DNA of 64,000 nt. It comes from Pyropia haitanensis (taxonomy: Eukaryota > Rhodophyta > Bangiophyceae > Bangiales > Bangiaceae). The stretch spans positions 4,666,559-4,730,558 of the forward strand of contig SDUX01000004.1 of NCBI GenBank assembly GCA_008729055.1. Reading direction: 5' to 3'. The notes beneath the pieces were generated by a model. The model did not search any database, was not told the origin of the DNA, and was given only the letters and a program-made list of their open reading frames with translations. Made by a program: the position numbers and the translations under genes. Below, in pieces: positions 43,716 to 54,622 of this stretch (within the stretch, counting starts at the first letter, position 1; every line of letters starts with the position of its first letter).

Positions 43716-44671
43716 GGTGGGGTGCGGCTGAGGCGGGGGGGGGGGGGGGGGAGAGGCACTGCGGGCGGGTGCCGCAAGGATGGGGGGGGGGGGAAGGGGG
43801 AGGCGGGATGACGGCGAGGTTGCTGAGGGGGCGTGTTGCTTGTGTTGTGTTTTCCTCTGCACCGCGGGGCGGGCGGGGCGGGCAGAGGGTGGGAGGGGGG
43901 ACGGTGCTTGGCGGGGGCGTTGGCGGCGCTGCACCGTGCACCGTACGGTGCCGGGGAGTGGAGCGGGCGGGGGAGGCGGCGGCGGCTGCAAAGTGATCGC
44001 CTGTCTGTCCACGCTGGCGGCCGCCGGGGCGGTAGCCGCGGCGGCGCGCCGCCACCCAAAAAAAAACCGCGCCGTCGCCCGCGCGGCGCGAGCGGCGCCG
44101 TCTCCCCCCTCTCGGCGCACCGCCGCCCTCCCCCCCTCTCTCCCCCCTCTCCCTCCCTCCTCCCTTGCGCCCCTCGCTTGCAAGTACCGCCGAGGGGTTG
44201 GTGCGCGCGGCGCCGCTGCCGCTGCCGTTGCCGCCGCCGCCACCGCCGCCGCCACCGCCACCACCACCGCCGCCTCCACCGCCGCCTCCACCGCCGCCCG
44301 CGGCGGCGGCTCGAGGAGGTCGTGCGGTCGCCACCCGCCGCCGCGGCGGTGGCACGACGGCAGGGGGCGCAGGGGGGGGGAAGGCGCCGCCACCGCCACC
44401 GCCGCCACCGCCGGCGCCGGCGCCGCCGCCGTCGCCCCGCTGTTGCGGTGGGACGCGGGAGCGCGGCCGCGCCGACGCCGCGGCAGCCGCCGCCGGGGGA
44501 GGATGGAGCTGAGGACCAGCGGCCGCCGGCGCAGCGGGGCACGCCGCGGCACCGGCCGACTACGCCAGCGCGCGGCACCGGCGGGGCAGTGGGGGGTAGG
44601 GCGGGGGGGGGGGGGGGGGAAAGAGTGGGGCCGCCAGCTCTCCCCACCCCCCCACCGCAGCGGCAGACCCC
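43716..44671. other. Convergent intergenic region
   Basis: Separates the 3' ends of the DUF2301-like and methyltransferase-like genes. It has G runs near 43735-43800 and a (GCC)n array at about 44213-44305. No gene is seen. Confidence 0.5.
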
Positions 44672-46829
44672 TTAGGAACACGCCGCACACGCGGCGGTCA
44701 CCGCTCCTCTGGCAACCCCGCCGCGTCGGCGGCGTCCCCCCCCCCCTCCGCCCCCCCCCCCCCCCCCCTCCCCCGCCGACGGCGTCGGCGTTGGCGACGG
44801 CGACGACGACGCGGCCGTGTCGGCGCCGTCAGCGGGCACGCCCGCCCAGCGGCGGCCGAGGTTCGCGTCGTAGAGCAGCAGCTGCAGCGGGTCGGCGCCG
44901 GCCGCGGTGAGCGACGAGATGACGCGCTTGGATAGGCCAAAGTGGAACGGCGCCTTGCGCACGTTGAGCACGTTGGGCGTCTGGCTGAGGTTCTCCAGCC
45001 CCGGGCTGTTGGTGAAGAGCACCAGCCGCGGCGCGCTCTCACGGACGGTCTTGAAGAACGCCCAGCTGTTCTTGACGCCCCACCGCTGCAGGCCGCGGTA
45101 GCTAAACACCATGTCCGCGGTGGGCATCTTGCCCTCCTCGGCGGGCGTGAAATGGAGAAACTCGACGCCATCCGCGTGCGCGTACGCGCGCTGTAGGTCC
45201 CCGTGGCTCCGCTGGTCCGCGTCGACGCAAAAGTACTTGAAGCCGGTGGCGAGCTCAAACTGCAGCCGCTGCACGACCGCCGGCATCCACCCGACGGTGG
45301 TGCGGCAGGGCATGTCCACCAGCGACGCGACCGCGTTGGTCTTGATGAGCTTGTACACCATGTACGAGAGGTGCGTGACGTTGACGCCGTCCACGACGCC
45401 CGCGTCGACGCCGCGAAAGTCCCCGGCAAACGCCGGCTGCACCCCGCCGTCCGCCTCGTCCGCGTCGCCGCCGACACCATCGCCGCTGCTGCCGCCACCG
45501 TCGCCGTCACCACCACCACCACCACCATCCCCACCGCTACCCTCATCCGCCGCTCGCCGTCGACGACGGCGGCCACCCCGGCCGCCGCGGCGGCGGCCGC
45601 GCGTCCCCGACCCGAGCCCCGGCCCGGCGTCGCCGCGCGGCGCGGTGCGCGACACGGCCGATAGGTCCCCGTCGTCGGGCTCGGCCGATGGCTCCGTGTC
45701 GGCCGCGTCGGCGGCGCCCCCCCTGCTGCCAGCGGGGTCCCCGGCAACGTCCCGAGCGGGCGACAGCCGGCCGCCAGCGTAGGTCGCCGCGGGGGGGGAG
45801 GGCGCACCCACGTGGGCCGGCCCGCCGGCCCGCCGGCGCGGCTGCCGCCGCGTCCGCCGCGGCCGCCGTGGCCGCCAGGACGCACGGGCGAGGCCCCACC
45901 CGCCCAGCCACCACGGCCACCGCCGCCCCCGTCGCCGCCGCCGTCGCCACCACCAACGCCACCACCACCAACGCCACCACCACCATGGCCGCCGCCACCA
46001 ACGCCGCCACCGCCAGCATGCGCACTCCCGCTCAATCCCCGTCGGGGTGACAACCCCCCCCCCGCCCGGCGGGGTTCCCCCGAGACGCCCCCCCCACCGC
46101 CACCCGCGGCGGCCGCAGCACCCCAGCCAGCAACGCCATTGCCGCCGCCTGGGCCGCCCCCCACCATGGCGACGGCCCCACCGCTGTACGCGCCACCCCC
46201 ACCCCGACGGCCGCCGCCACCACCACCCAGGAACGAGCCGCGGGCGGCCCCAGGGGGCAGCGTGCGGCTGCGTTTTTCCCCGCCGCCGCCGCCGCCACCG
46301 CCGGCCCCCCCTCCGCCGCCACCACCACGGCCGCCACCCACCACCCAGGCAGCGACGCCTCCCGCTTCCGTCCAGCCACGGCGGTCGCCCCGACCGGGCT
46401 GTCCCCCAAAAGGGCGGCCGCGGGAAGGCCCGTTGACAGCGTCCCGGCCGCCACCCGTGTGCACAACGCCACCGCCATGCGTGGGGGAGATGCCTCCGGA
46501 GACGGCGCCACCGCCGCTGCCATCCTCCGCCCAATGCCGCGAGCTAGGGCCGCCGCCACCACCGACGCCGCCGCCGCCACCCGCAGGCCAAGGCCGCGAG
46601 TGACGGCCGTCACTACCGCCGCTGGCATTGCCAGTCCAAGGCCGCGACCCGGACACGCCGCCACCGCTGCCGCCACCGCCAGTCCAGCGGCGCGAGCCGG
46701 GGCCGCCCCCGCCACCACCGCTGCCACCGCCACGGCCACCGACGCCGCTGCCGTCCCCACCGCCCGCAGGCCCAAACGCACCATTCTCCCCTGCGCCGAC
46801 AAGAGACCCGTACGCGCCGCCGCCGCCGC

Positions 46830-46874
<45 letters not shown>

Positions 46875-48022
46875 CACCGCCCGCCTCGCCAGGGGACCCG
46901 TACGCGCCGCCGCCGCCGTCGCCGCCGCGGCTGGCACTGGTGGAAGCGTCCCATCCACCGCGAGGACCGCCGTGCAGGCCGCCGCCGCCGCCACCGGAGC
47001 CACCGCCGCCACCCGCGCCGGCGGTCGCCCCCGGGCCGCCCCCGCCACTGCCGCCGCTGCCGCTGTCTGACGCACCCGCGGCGGCGCCCCACCGCCCGCT
47101 GCTGCCGGCACCACTGCGGCGGTCGTCACGCCCGGGGGGCGGCCCAATCGCCTCGCCAGCACCGCCGCCGCCGCCGCCGCCGAGGCCGTACCCTCCACCG
47201 CCGCCGCCGCCGTCGCCGCCGGTGCCGATGCCGTAGCCACCACTGCCGCCGCCGCTGCCGCCGTCGCCGCCGTCGCCGCCGCGGCCACCACCACCGGCAC
47301 CCCAGCCGCGGTGGCCTTTGGCCGGAACACCCCCGTCGCCCCCCCCCCCCAGTGCATCACGCAACCCACCGCCGCCGTCACCGCCGCCGCCTCTGACGAC
47401 CGCGCGCGGCGAGAGCGCGCCCCCCCCGAAAGGTGCGGCCACACGCGCAGCGGGTGCCCCCCCCTCGGCAGTGTGCGTCCACGCGACGGCCGGCGGCTCC
47501 CCCGCCCCCCCCCCTCCCCGACGGCCACCGCCTCCATCCGACGGGGACAGCGCGGCGGCGGGCTGCGCCTCCGCCTCGTCCTCGGGGTCATCTTCCGCGT
47601 TGGCGGAAGCGGCGGCCGCCGCGGCGCCCGCGTCGGCGGCGGCGCCGCCACCGCTGCCGCCGCCGCCGCCGCCGTCCCCACCGCTGGCCGCGTCGCCGTC
47701 GCCGCCGTCGCCGCCAGTGTCCCCACCGCTGGGCGCGTCGGCACCACCATCCCCACCGCCGACACCCCCACCGCCGCCGTCACCGTCGGCACCGCCGTCA
47801 GGGGCACCGCTGCCGCCGGCACCGCCAGCACCGCCATCGGCGGTGGGGGTCGTCAGCACGCGGCGGCCGCCGATGGGGCCAACCCCACCCCCGCCAGCGC
47901 TACCACGCCCGCCGCTGGCCGGCCAGCCACCTGTCTGCCCAGTCCCAGGACCCACAGGGCCCGGAGAGGACGCGGTGGCCCGCACGGGCGGCGACCAGCC
48001 GCCACCACGAGCGCCGCGGCGG

Positions 48023-48059
<37 letters not shown>

Positions 48060-48923
48060 TGGCGCGGCCGCCACCGGCATCGCCGACGCCGCCGCCGCCG
48101 CCGCCGGTGTGGGCGCCACCACCCCAGCCGCCGGCCTCGCCGCCACCACCACCGTGCGTGCCGCCGCGCACGCGGGCGCCGCCGCCCTCCCCACCCACGG
48201 GCGGCGGCCGCGTCGCGGTCAGCAGCCGGCGGGCGCCGGCGGGCGCGCCGCCGCCAATGGCAACGGCAGGGGAGAGCGCGGCACTCGCGCGGCGGCCGCT
48301 GCCGCGCCCGTGTGGCCCGCTCGGCCCGGCCATCGTGGCGGCCGCGCTCGACAGCAGCGGCGGCACCAGGCGGCGGTAGTGCGCGGGCCCGCGTGGCGGT
48401 GGCTGACCGGGCAAGGGGCCACCGCCGCCGCCGCCACCGCCGCCGCCGACACCCCGACGACCCCCACCGTGAGCGGCGGCACCCTCCCCCAGTGCCACGT
48501 GCGGGGCTCCCCCCACCGCCCTCCGCGGCGGCGCTGCCAGCCGCACCGCCGTGGCGGCGTGGCCAGGAACGACCGCCGATGCCCGCCCGCCGACAGCGGT
48601 GGGGACGCGGCGTGCAGCCGACGACGGGAGCACCCGCGCCGCCGGCCGGCCACCCCCAACGCGAACCGCCACGTGCCTGCCGCCGCCGTCGTGGCGGCGG
48701 AGCACCCCCACCACGGGCGGCGGCCCCCCCGCGGGGGGACCGCGCGGCGGCTGCCCCGCCGCGGCGGCGACGCCGCCAACGGCAACGGCAGGCGCCGCCG
48801 CCGCCGCCGCCACCGTGAGCGGCCGCCGCAGCGGCCGCCACGGTGGCAGCGCGCTGGCCGGCGGCGCCGCCAACGGCGGTGGTGGCGGCCCCGTCTGGGA
48901 AAATGGCCAGCCGCCGGCGCTGG

Positions 48924-48954
<31 letters not shown>

Positions 48955-48973
48955 ACCGGCACGGGCGGCCGAC

Positions 48974-49022
<49 letters not shown>

Positions 49023-49443
49023 GGCGGGGCGCTGCCACGGGCGACGCCACCCCCACCGCCGCCGCCGCGGCGGCCAGCACCGCCGCGGCGGCCGCGGTGG
49101 CGGCGGCCGTGAGCCACCGCCGCGGGGCGGCGCGGTCACCGCGGCGGCACGCCCCCTCGTCGCCCACGCGCGGCAGCGGCCGTCGACGCCTCCGCCGCCG
49201 CGGCCGCCGCGAGCTCGGCCCCTCAGCCCCCGCCCTGCAAGGGGTGCCGCCGCCGCCGCCATGGCCACCACTCCCGTCGCTGCCGCCGCCGCCGCCGCCG
49301 CCGCCAGCCGTCACGGCGGGCGCCGGGCCCCGCCAGCCGTCGCGGTCGCCGGCCGCCTTGCCACCGCTGCCACCCCCACCGCCGCCGCCCGCTCCAGCCC
49401 TGCCACCACCGCCGCCGACCGCCCGTCCACCGCTGCCGCCGCT

Positions 49444-49476
<33 letters not shown>

Positions 49477-49542
49477 GCCGCCGGCAACGTTGACGCCAGC
49501 AGCCCCACGCCGCGGCCGTCGCGGCCGTCCCGGTGGCCCCAT
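44672..49542 (-). CDS. Gly-rich type II membrane protein with C-terminal methyltransferase-like domain
   Basis: About 1620 residues from the ATG at 49542 (MGPPGRPRRPRRGAAGVNVA). The N-terminus is Gly-rich and basic, then a hydrophobic Ala stretch (RWLTAAATAAAAAVLAAAAA) could be a single anchor. It is followed by ~1000 residues of Gly/Ser/Ala low complexity. The last ~230 residues are well structured: GVNVTHLSYMVYKLIKTN, SLVDMPCRTTVGWMPAV, FKYFCVDADQRSHGDLQRAY, MPTADMVFSYRGLQRWGV, ESAPRLVLFTNSPG and NVRKAPFHFGLSKRVI. The order (a D-x-P-C loop with W-M, an acidic strand end, later hydrophobic strand with NSPG) fits a Rossmann SAM-dependent methyltransferase of the kind linked to glycans. Substrate and activity are inferred. 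The frame changes at a G8 run (45791-45798), and long C runs near 44740-44770 make the last ~30 residues doubtful. Confidence 0.6.
48970..49022. repeat. (GGC)n microsatellite
   Basis: A nearly pure triplet array encoding about 16 Ala in the minus-strand methyltransferase-like protein. Confidence 0.9.
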
Positions 49543-50569
49543 CGCGCGCCCCAGGCGGTCCCGGCCAGTCACCGACCAGACAGGCGGTGGCGGTGACAAG
49601 CGGGGTGGGGGGTCGGGCACGGCAGCGGCGGGGGGCAAGCGGGATGGCGGGGAAGGGGGTGGGCGGCGCCCAACCGCGGCGCGGCGCCGAGTGCCCGCGA
49701 CCGCCGCCCGCCCGCGCACGCACGCGCGCGCCGCGCCGTGCGGCCGCCCCGCCCGCCTGCAATGACCGCCACGGCGCGGGCGGCCGAGGGCGCCGCCGCC
49801 GCCGACTGGCGCGGGGGTGCCCAAGGAGGGCGCGGGGGGGGGGGAAGGGGGGGGCGGGGGGGGGGGTTGTGCCCCTCGAGGGGGGGGCCCCCACGCGGAG
49901 ACGCGGCGGACCGCGGCGGGGGGAAGAGCGGTCGCCGCGGGGGGGGGGGACGGGGGGGGGCCGCCGCCCGCCGCCCGCGGGGCGGGGCGCTCCCGGTCCG
50001 TCTGGCGGCCGCCGCCGCGCGGCTGCCCCGCCCGCGCGGTCGCCGGCCGCCCCACCACCGCGTCGCCCGCGCCGCGCCGCGGGCGTGCACACCAACGGGG
50101 CGGGTGGCGCGGCCGCCAGCGGCCGCCGCAGCGGCGGGCGGGATACAGGCGCGGCGGGGGGGGGGGGGGGGGAAGGGGAGCCGCCGCGCCTGCCCGCCCG
50201 CCGCGGCCACCCCGCCGCCGCCGCCGCCGCCGGCGGCGGCCGCCGAATCCAGGCCGCGCCGCCCGGCCCTAGCCGCAGCTGCCAGCAACAGCGGCAGCGG
50301 CGGCGGCGGCGACGGCGGCGGCGGCGGCAACCATGCTGATGGCGGCGGCGGCACGACCGCCGCGGGGGGGGTGGGCGCGCGGCGCGGAGGGGCAGAGGCG
50401 GGCGGGGGGGGGGAGGAAACGCGGACGCCGCGCGTGGCCACGCGGGCAGCCGCCGCGCCCGCCCAGCCGCCGGGCGGCGCGGCGGCGCCGCCAAATTCCA
50501 CGACGGCCGCGGTGACGGCGGCCGCGACGGGCGGCGAGGCGTGCGTGCGTGGCGGCGGGGTCGGGGGGG
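49543..50569. other. Intergenic, extremely GC-rich
   Basis: G and C homopolymers (for example near 49850-49870 and 50155-50172) and triplet arrays dominate. Open frames are shadows. It should hold the methyltransferase-like gene promoter. Confidence 0.45.
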
Positions 50570-50665
50570 GGGACGGACGGGCGGTCGGGCGGGGGGACGG
50601 ACGGGCGGCCGGGCAGGGGGGGGGGGGTTGTCCAAAGGAGCACGAACTCGCCCTACGAGCAGCGA

Positions 50666-52544
50666 CACAGCACCCCGTTTCGAAACTAGCGGGATAAAAG
50701 AATACATGATTTTGACAAATATACCTCCATAGGATTGTGTTACGACGCTTTTTCCTCTTCACACGATAGATTCCACTCCATCACCGGTATCACACGCAGT
50801 CGCCGGTAGGTGGTCAGCACGTTGAGTCGCACTCAATAATTGGCACCCCTCATTTCCTGAGAATCGAGAATGCAGCGGTGCAAGTGGTCGCTTGCACGTC
50901 TCTCCCCACCTTGGGTCGTCCCAGTGCAAGCCGACCGCCCCGAATCCTCCCCCATCCCGCCCTTGCCATCCTGCCCCCCCGCCTCCCACCCCCTCTCGTG
51001 CGCCTCTCCACTGCCTTTCCCTCGCCTGCTCGCCACGGGCTCTGTCCCACCACTCCCACCCTTCTACTTCACCCCTCCCTCTGCTTTGTGCGCTGCACTG
51101 TCCGTCCCGCCTGGACGCGTGCGGCGGGATCCAAGGCGGCGGTGCATGACGTGGGCCGATCACCTGGCGAGGCCACTCTTGGCGGTAAGTTGGGGTGGGA
51201 CGGAGGGGGAGTGGGAGAGGAGAAGGAGGCAGGATGGGGCAAGGGCCAGGAGGGAAGGTATAGGGACGGGCGAGGTGTACTATCCTCTCGCGGCTCACCA
51301 CCGCCGGTGTCTCTGCCGCCACTGTCGCCATCATCTCCGCCTCTGTTTCCGTTGCCGCTGCTTGCACCGCCGCCGCGAGCCCACTCCGCGTCTCTGTGGA
51401 GAGCGGCTCCCCGTGTGGGGGCGCCTGCGGACATGCGACGCGGCCATGATACTGACGCCTACTTCGAGCCTTGCGTGTCTTATGGGTCCTGCGGGCCCAC
51501 TTTCCCTGTCTCTTCTTCTCTTCACACCCCTCCCTGTCCCGCGCCCTCCCCATCCCACCCTTCTCACCCCCTCCCTTTCCCCTCCGCCCCCTCTCTTGAC
51601 CCCGCCGCACCTCATTCTTCACACTACCTTCTCACCCACCTCGGCGCGTACCCCGCTCTCACTTCCGCCCTTCCCCATTCCCTTGTCTCGGGCACCGTCT
51701 ACGTGCCACCGTTGCCGCCTCCCTCTGGCCGACCTCTGGGTTGTGGGTCATTGACCCGCAAAAGGGGATTGATTGTCCCGCGCAGGTGCACCCGCAAGGC
51801 GGCGGTGGTGGTCTTCACCTGCAGCGGCGGCCGCAGAGACATCGGTGGTGGCTGCGGCAGTGGCGGCGGCAGCGGCTTTGGCGGCGTGCCCGACTGGTCT
51901 GCAGCCCACGCCGCGAGAGGTGCGTGGGCCCAGGTCTGCTCGCGGACGCTAGCGGAAGGGGTAGGACAGCGAGGGGGGAATGCCGCGGGAGGGGCGAGCG
52001 GCCATCGGGGGGGAGAGGGTGGGCGCTCGGTGTAACGGTCGCCGCACCGCCGGGGATGCGGGGTGTGCGTACTTGCTCATGCTGCGAGCATCCCCTGTGC
52101 TGCGATGGTGTGCTGACACTGACTGACCTTGTCCGTCCCTCTCGCGTCGCTTGGATACATACTCGCTCCATCTTGGTCTGGCTGCTGTTGTCATCTTGCC
52201 GTGTTCGTCTACTTCCTTTTTCTTTTGTTGCACCAGATGTGCTTGGCGGTCGGGGAGGGCAGGGGGATGCTGCAGATAGCAAATAAAACACATCTTGCAG
52301 GAAAATACCATGACGGACGTTTGAGACACAGGATCGGAAGTATACTTGCGTGCATGTACCCGCATTGTCCTTGCCAAACAGTATTGTTCATGCATAGTCA
52401 CGACTACCCACTCACGACACATGCTCAGCTTTAAATTCTAGATCACAAACGTCTACACAGAAGAAGTGTGCTTTCGATTCAAGGAATAGACTTTTGGGAA
52501 TATGTATTTGGCTACCCCGTCGGGTAAACTTCTGGGGCGCTGTG
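50666..52544. mobile_element. 1.88-kb insertion with 11-bp terminal inverted repeats, probable non-autonomous DNA transposon
   Basis: The left end CACAGCACCCC (50666-50676) and right end GGGGCGCTGTG (52534-52544) are inverted repeats with one mismatch. The flanks duplicate GA (50664-50665 and 52545-52546). The homologous site in the left arm (near 36007-36013) reads GCGAGGTGTGG on the matching strand, with no insertion and a single GA: a related empty site. The interior is AT-richer at both ends. It has a donor-like GGCG|GTAAGT (51184), acceptor-like CCGCGCAG (51785) and TTGTTGCACCAG (52238), and AATAAA at about 52281, but no transposase domain. CAC-starting termini with a 2-bp duplication recall EnSpm/CACTA elements; that family call is inference. 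Confidence 0.7.
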
Positions 52545-52826
52545 GAGGTGTGGCGTGCACGCGCATCGCCGCGGACGGGGGGATCTGGCTAGTAGGAAGG
52601 ACGCGCCAAATTCCAACGGGGTTTGCAGAAACGGCAGAGGCCGATCAACTGGAATGAAGCGCTCTGATTGGGTGCCACTCGTGATCCGGTGCTGCTTGAC
52701 GAATCAGCTGACATTGGGGGCACGCTTGAAAAGTGAGGCCTCAAAACTGACTACCAAGTCGAAAGTGTGTACAAGGGCTGTGTCTGTCTGTTACAAGAGT
52801 CAGTACAGCGCTGCTGCGCTCGCTGA

Positions 52827-54622
52827 TCAAAGCGCCGGGCACGCCGCGGGCGGCCCGTACGAGAACCGCTCAAACGAGTTGAGCTCTGGCCCGCCGCCCT
52901 GGCCGCCCGACCCCGCCACCACGTACGCGACGCCGTTGCACACGACCGCCGGCGACGCGTGGCGGCCGCGGACCATCGTCACTGGGGGCGACAGCGCGAC
53001 CATCCGCTCGGTGGCCATGTCCAGCACCTCGGTGGCGGGCCACACGCGGCCGCCGCCCTCCCCCCCCGCCACCACCACCGTGTCGCCCACCGCCGCGACC
53101 GCCGGCGCGCCGCGGCCAGTCGCGAGCGCCGCGGCGGGCAGCGTCCGCCACGCGTTGTCGGCAAACGAGTAGACGTCAATGGCGGTGCGGACGGCGTTGA
53201 AGTCGTCGTCGCTGCCGCCGTCACGGCCGCCGGCGAGGACCAGCTGCCCCCGCCACACGACGCCGTACACGTGGTCCCGCGACCGCGGTAGCGACGCGAG
53301 CGCCGTCCACTGCGCGGGCCGGCCGGGCGTGGACGGCACGTAGCGGGTGAGGAGGGTGCTGCTGGTGGCGTGGCCGCCGTGACCGCCAACGTTGCCGCCC
53401 GCAATGTACATGGCGCCGGCGTGCACGACGACCGCGGCGGAGCCGCGGTTGTACGCGTCGGGGATGGCGTCGCCGTCGGCCCACGTGTCCGCGGCGGGGT
53501 CAAACAGGAGCACCCGTGGCAGCAGCCGCTCCCGCGGGTAGCCACCCGACCACGCACCGACAACGACAATGTGCGGGCCGTACGACACGCACTGCATGTG
53601 GTGGAGGCCGCCGCTCATGGGTGGCGGCGACTGGGCGGTCGTCCACGCGCCCGTCGACGGGGTGTAGACGAGCGTGGCGCGGCTTTGGCGGCCGCCAATG
53701 AGGTAGAAGCGGTTGCGGTGGTTGACAAAGCAGTTTTCGTGGCGCTTGGCCGCGTCGGGCGCGTCGGGGAGCGCCGACCACGAGGCAAGGGTGGCGTCCG
53801 CGCTGGGCGTCGGCGAGCGCGTTGGCGTTGGCGTCGGCGAGCGCGTTGGCGTTGGCGCGGTCGTGGGCGGAGGCGTGGTCGTGGGCGCAGGCGTGGGCGT
53901 CGGCGTGGACATGGGCGTGGTCGAGGGCGCAGGCGTAGGCGTTGGCGTCGTCGGTGTCTCCATCAACAGCGTCGCGCCCTGGATGGTCGGGTTGTTTGCG
54001 TCGGTCGCGTGGAGCCACACGACCACCCCCCCCCCGCCGGCACCGTCACCGACGCGGTCAGCTGCACCTCCACGTGCGAGCGTCCGCCGCCCGCGGCGTA
54101 GAGGTCCAGGTCTTGGACGTTGAGCGCAAGGTCCCCCCCGGCGGGCGCCGTCACCTCGGCCGCGTCCGCGGCCGCGGCGGCGGTGACGTGGAAGCGGCGC
54201 TTCCCCGCGGCGTCGAACCACGGCTCGGCAAAGTGAAGCGTAAGGTTGTACGTGCCCGCGGCGGCGGGCGCCGGCGCTGGGAGGAACAGCCCAATGTCCT
54301 CCTCGGCCCAGATGCAGGTAAAGAGCATTGCGGCGGTGTCCACGTCGGCAATGGGCGTGCCGTCTGCGGCGTTGACCGGGCGGCGGGCCTGAAAAAAGCG
54401 GACCCCACCCGCGGGCGCCACTGGGATGCCGGCGAGGAAGGTGGTGCCGAGCGCGGGGCCCCCAAAATTCCACCGGGACACCCCGCTAGTGGCTTCGCGG
54501 ACGGTGGGAAGGGCGGCGGCCGTGAGGATGGTGGCGGTGGTGGAAGTGATAGCGGTGGCGACCGCCGCCGCTGCGGCAACCGCGGCGACGACGGTACGGA
54601 GCATGCCGCTGGAAGGCATCAT
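52827..54622 (-). CDS. Secreted malectin-domain, kelch-repeat protein
   Basis: About 598 residues if the single frame break at C10 (54026-54035) is corrected. M1 is at 54622, with a second ATG immediately after it. Residues ~8-35 are hydrophobic ([20 protein letters not shown]), a likely signal peptide. A malectin-like carbohydrate-binding domain follows, with GVRFFQARRPVN, LFTCIWAEEDIGLFLPAP, TYNLTLHFAEPWFDAAGKRR and LHATDANNPTIQGATLL. A Thr/Pro linker of TPTP and SPTP units of O-glycosylated type leads to at least five kelch-like blades (NRFYLIGGRQSRATLVY, AMYIAGGNVGGHGG, GQLVLAGGRDGGSDDD, DTVVVAGGEGGGRVW, GVAYVVAGSGGQGGG). The protein is probably extracellular or wall-associated and glycan-binding. 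It is divergently oriented from PCC1. A 5'-truncated duplicate lies at 34114-35735. Confidence 0.85.

Noticed and set aside
44672..49542. Collagen-like or silk-like structural protein
   Set aside because: Gly is abundant but there is no regular Gly-X-Y periodicity over long stretches, and the C-terminus is a globular domain.
44698..50058. A single minus-strand open frame of nearly 1800 codons
   Set aside because: Only its Gly-rich middle is likely real. Downstream of about 45790 it reads Arg/Ser-rich shadow of the methyltransferase-like domain, and upstream of 49542 it is Pro/Arg composition. I used the combined path instead.
50878..52035. 385-codon plus frame inside the 1.88-kb insertion
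   Set aside because: Pro/Ser/Leu-rich with no transposase or other motif. Splice-like sites inside suggest that any real transcript would not use this whole frame.
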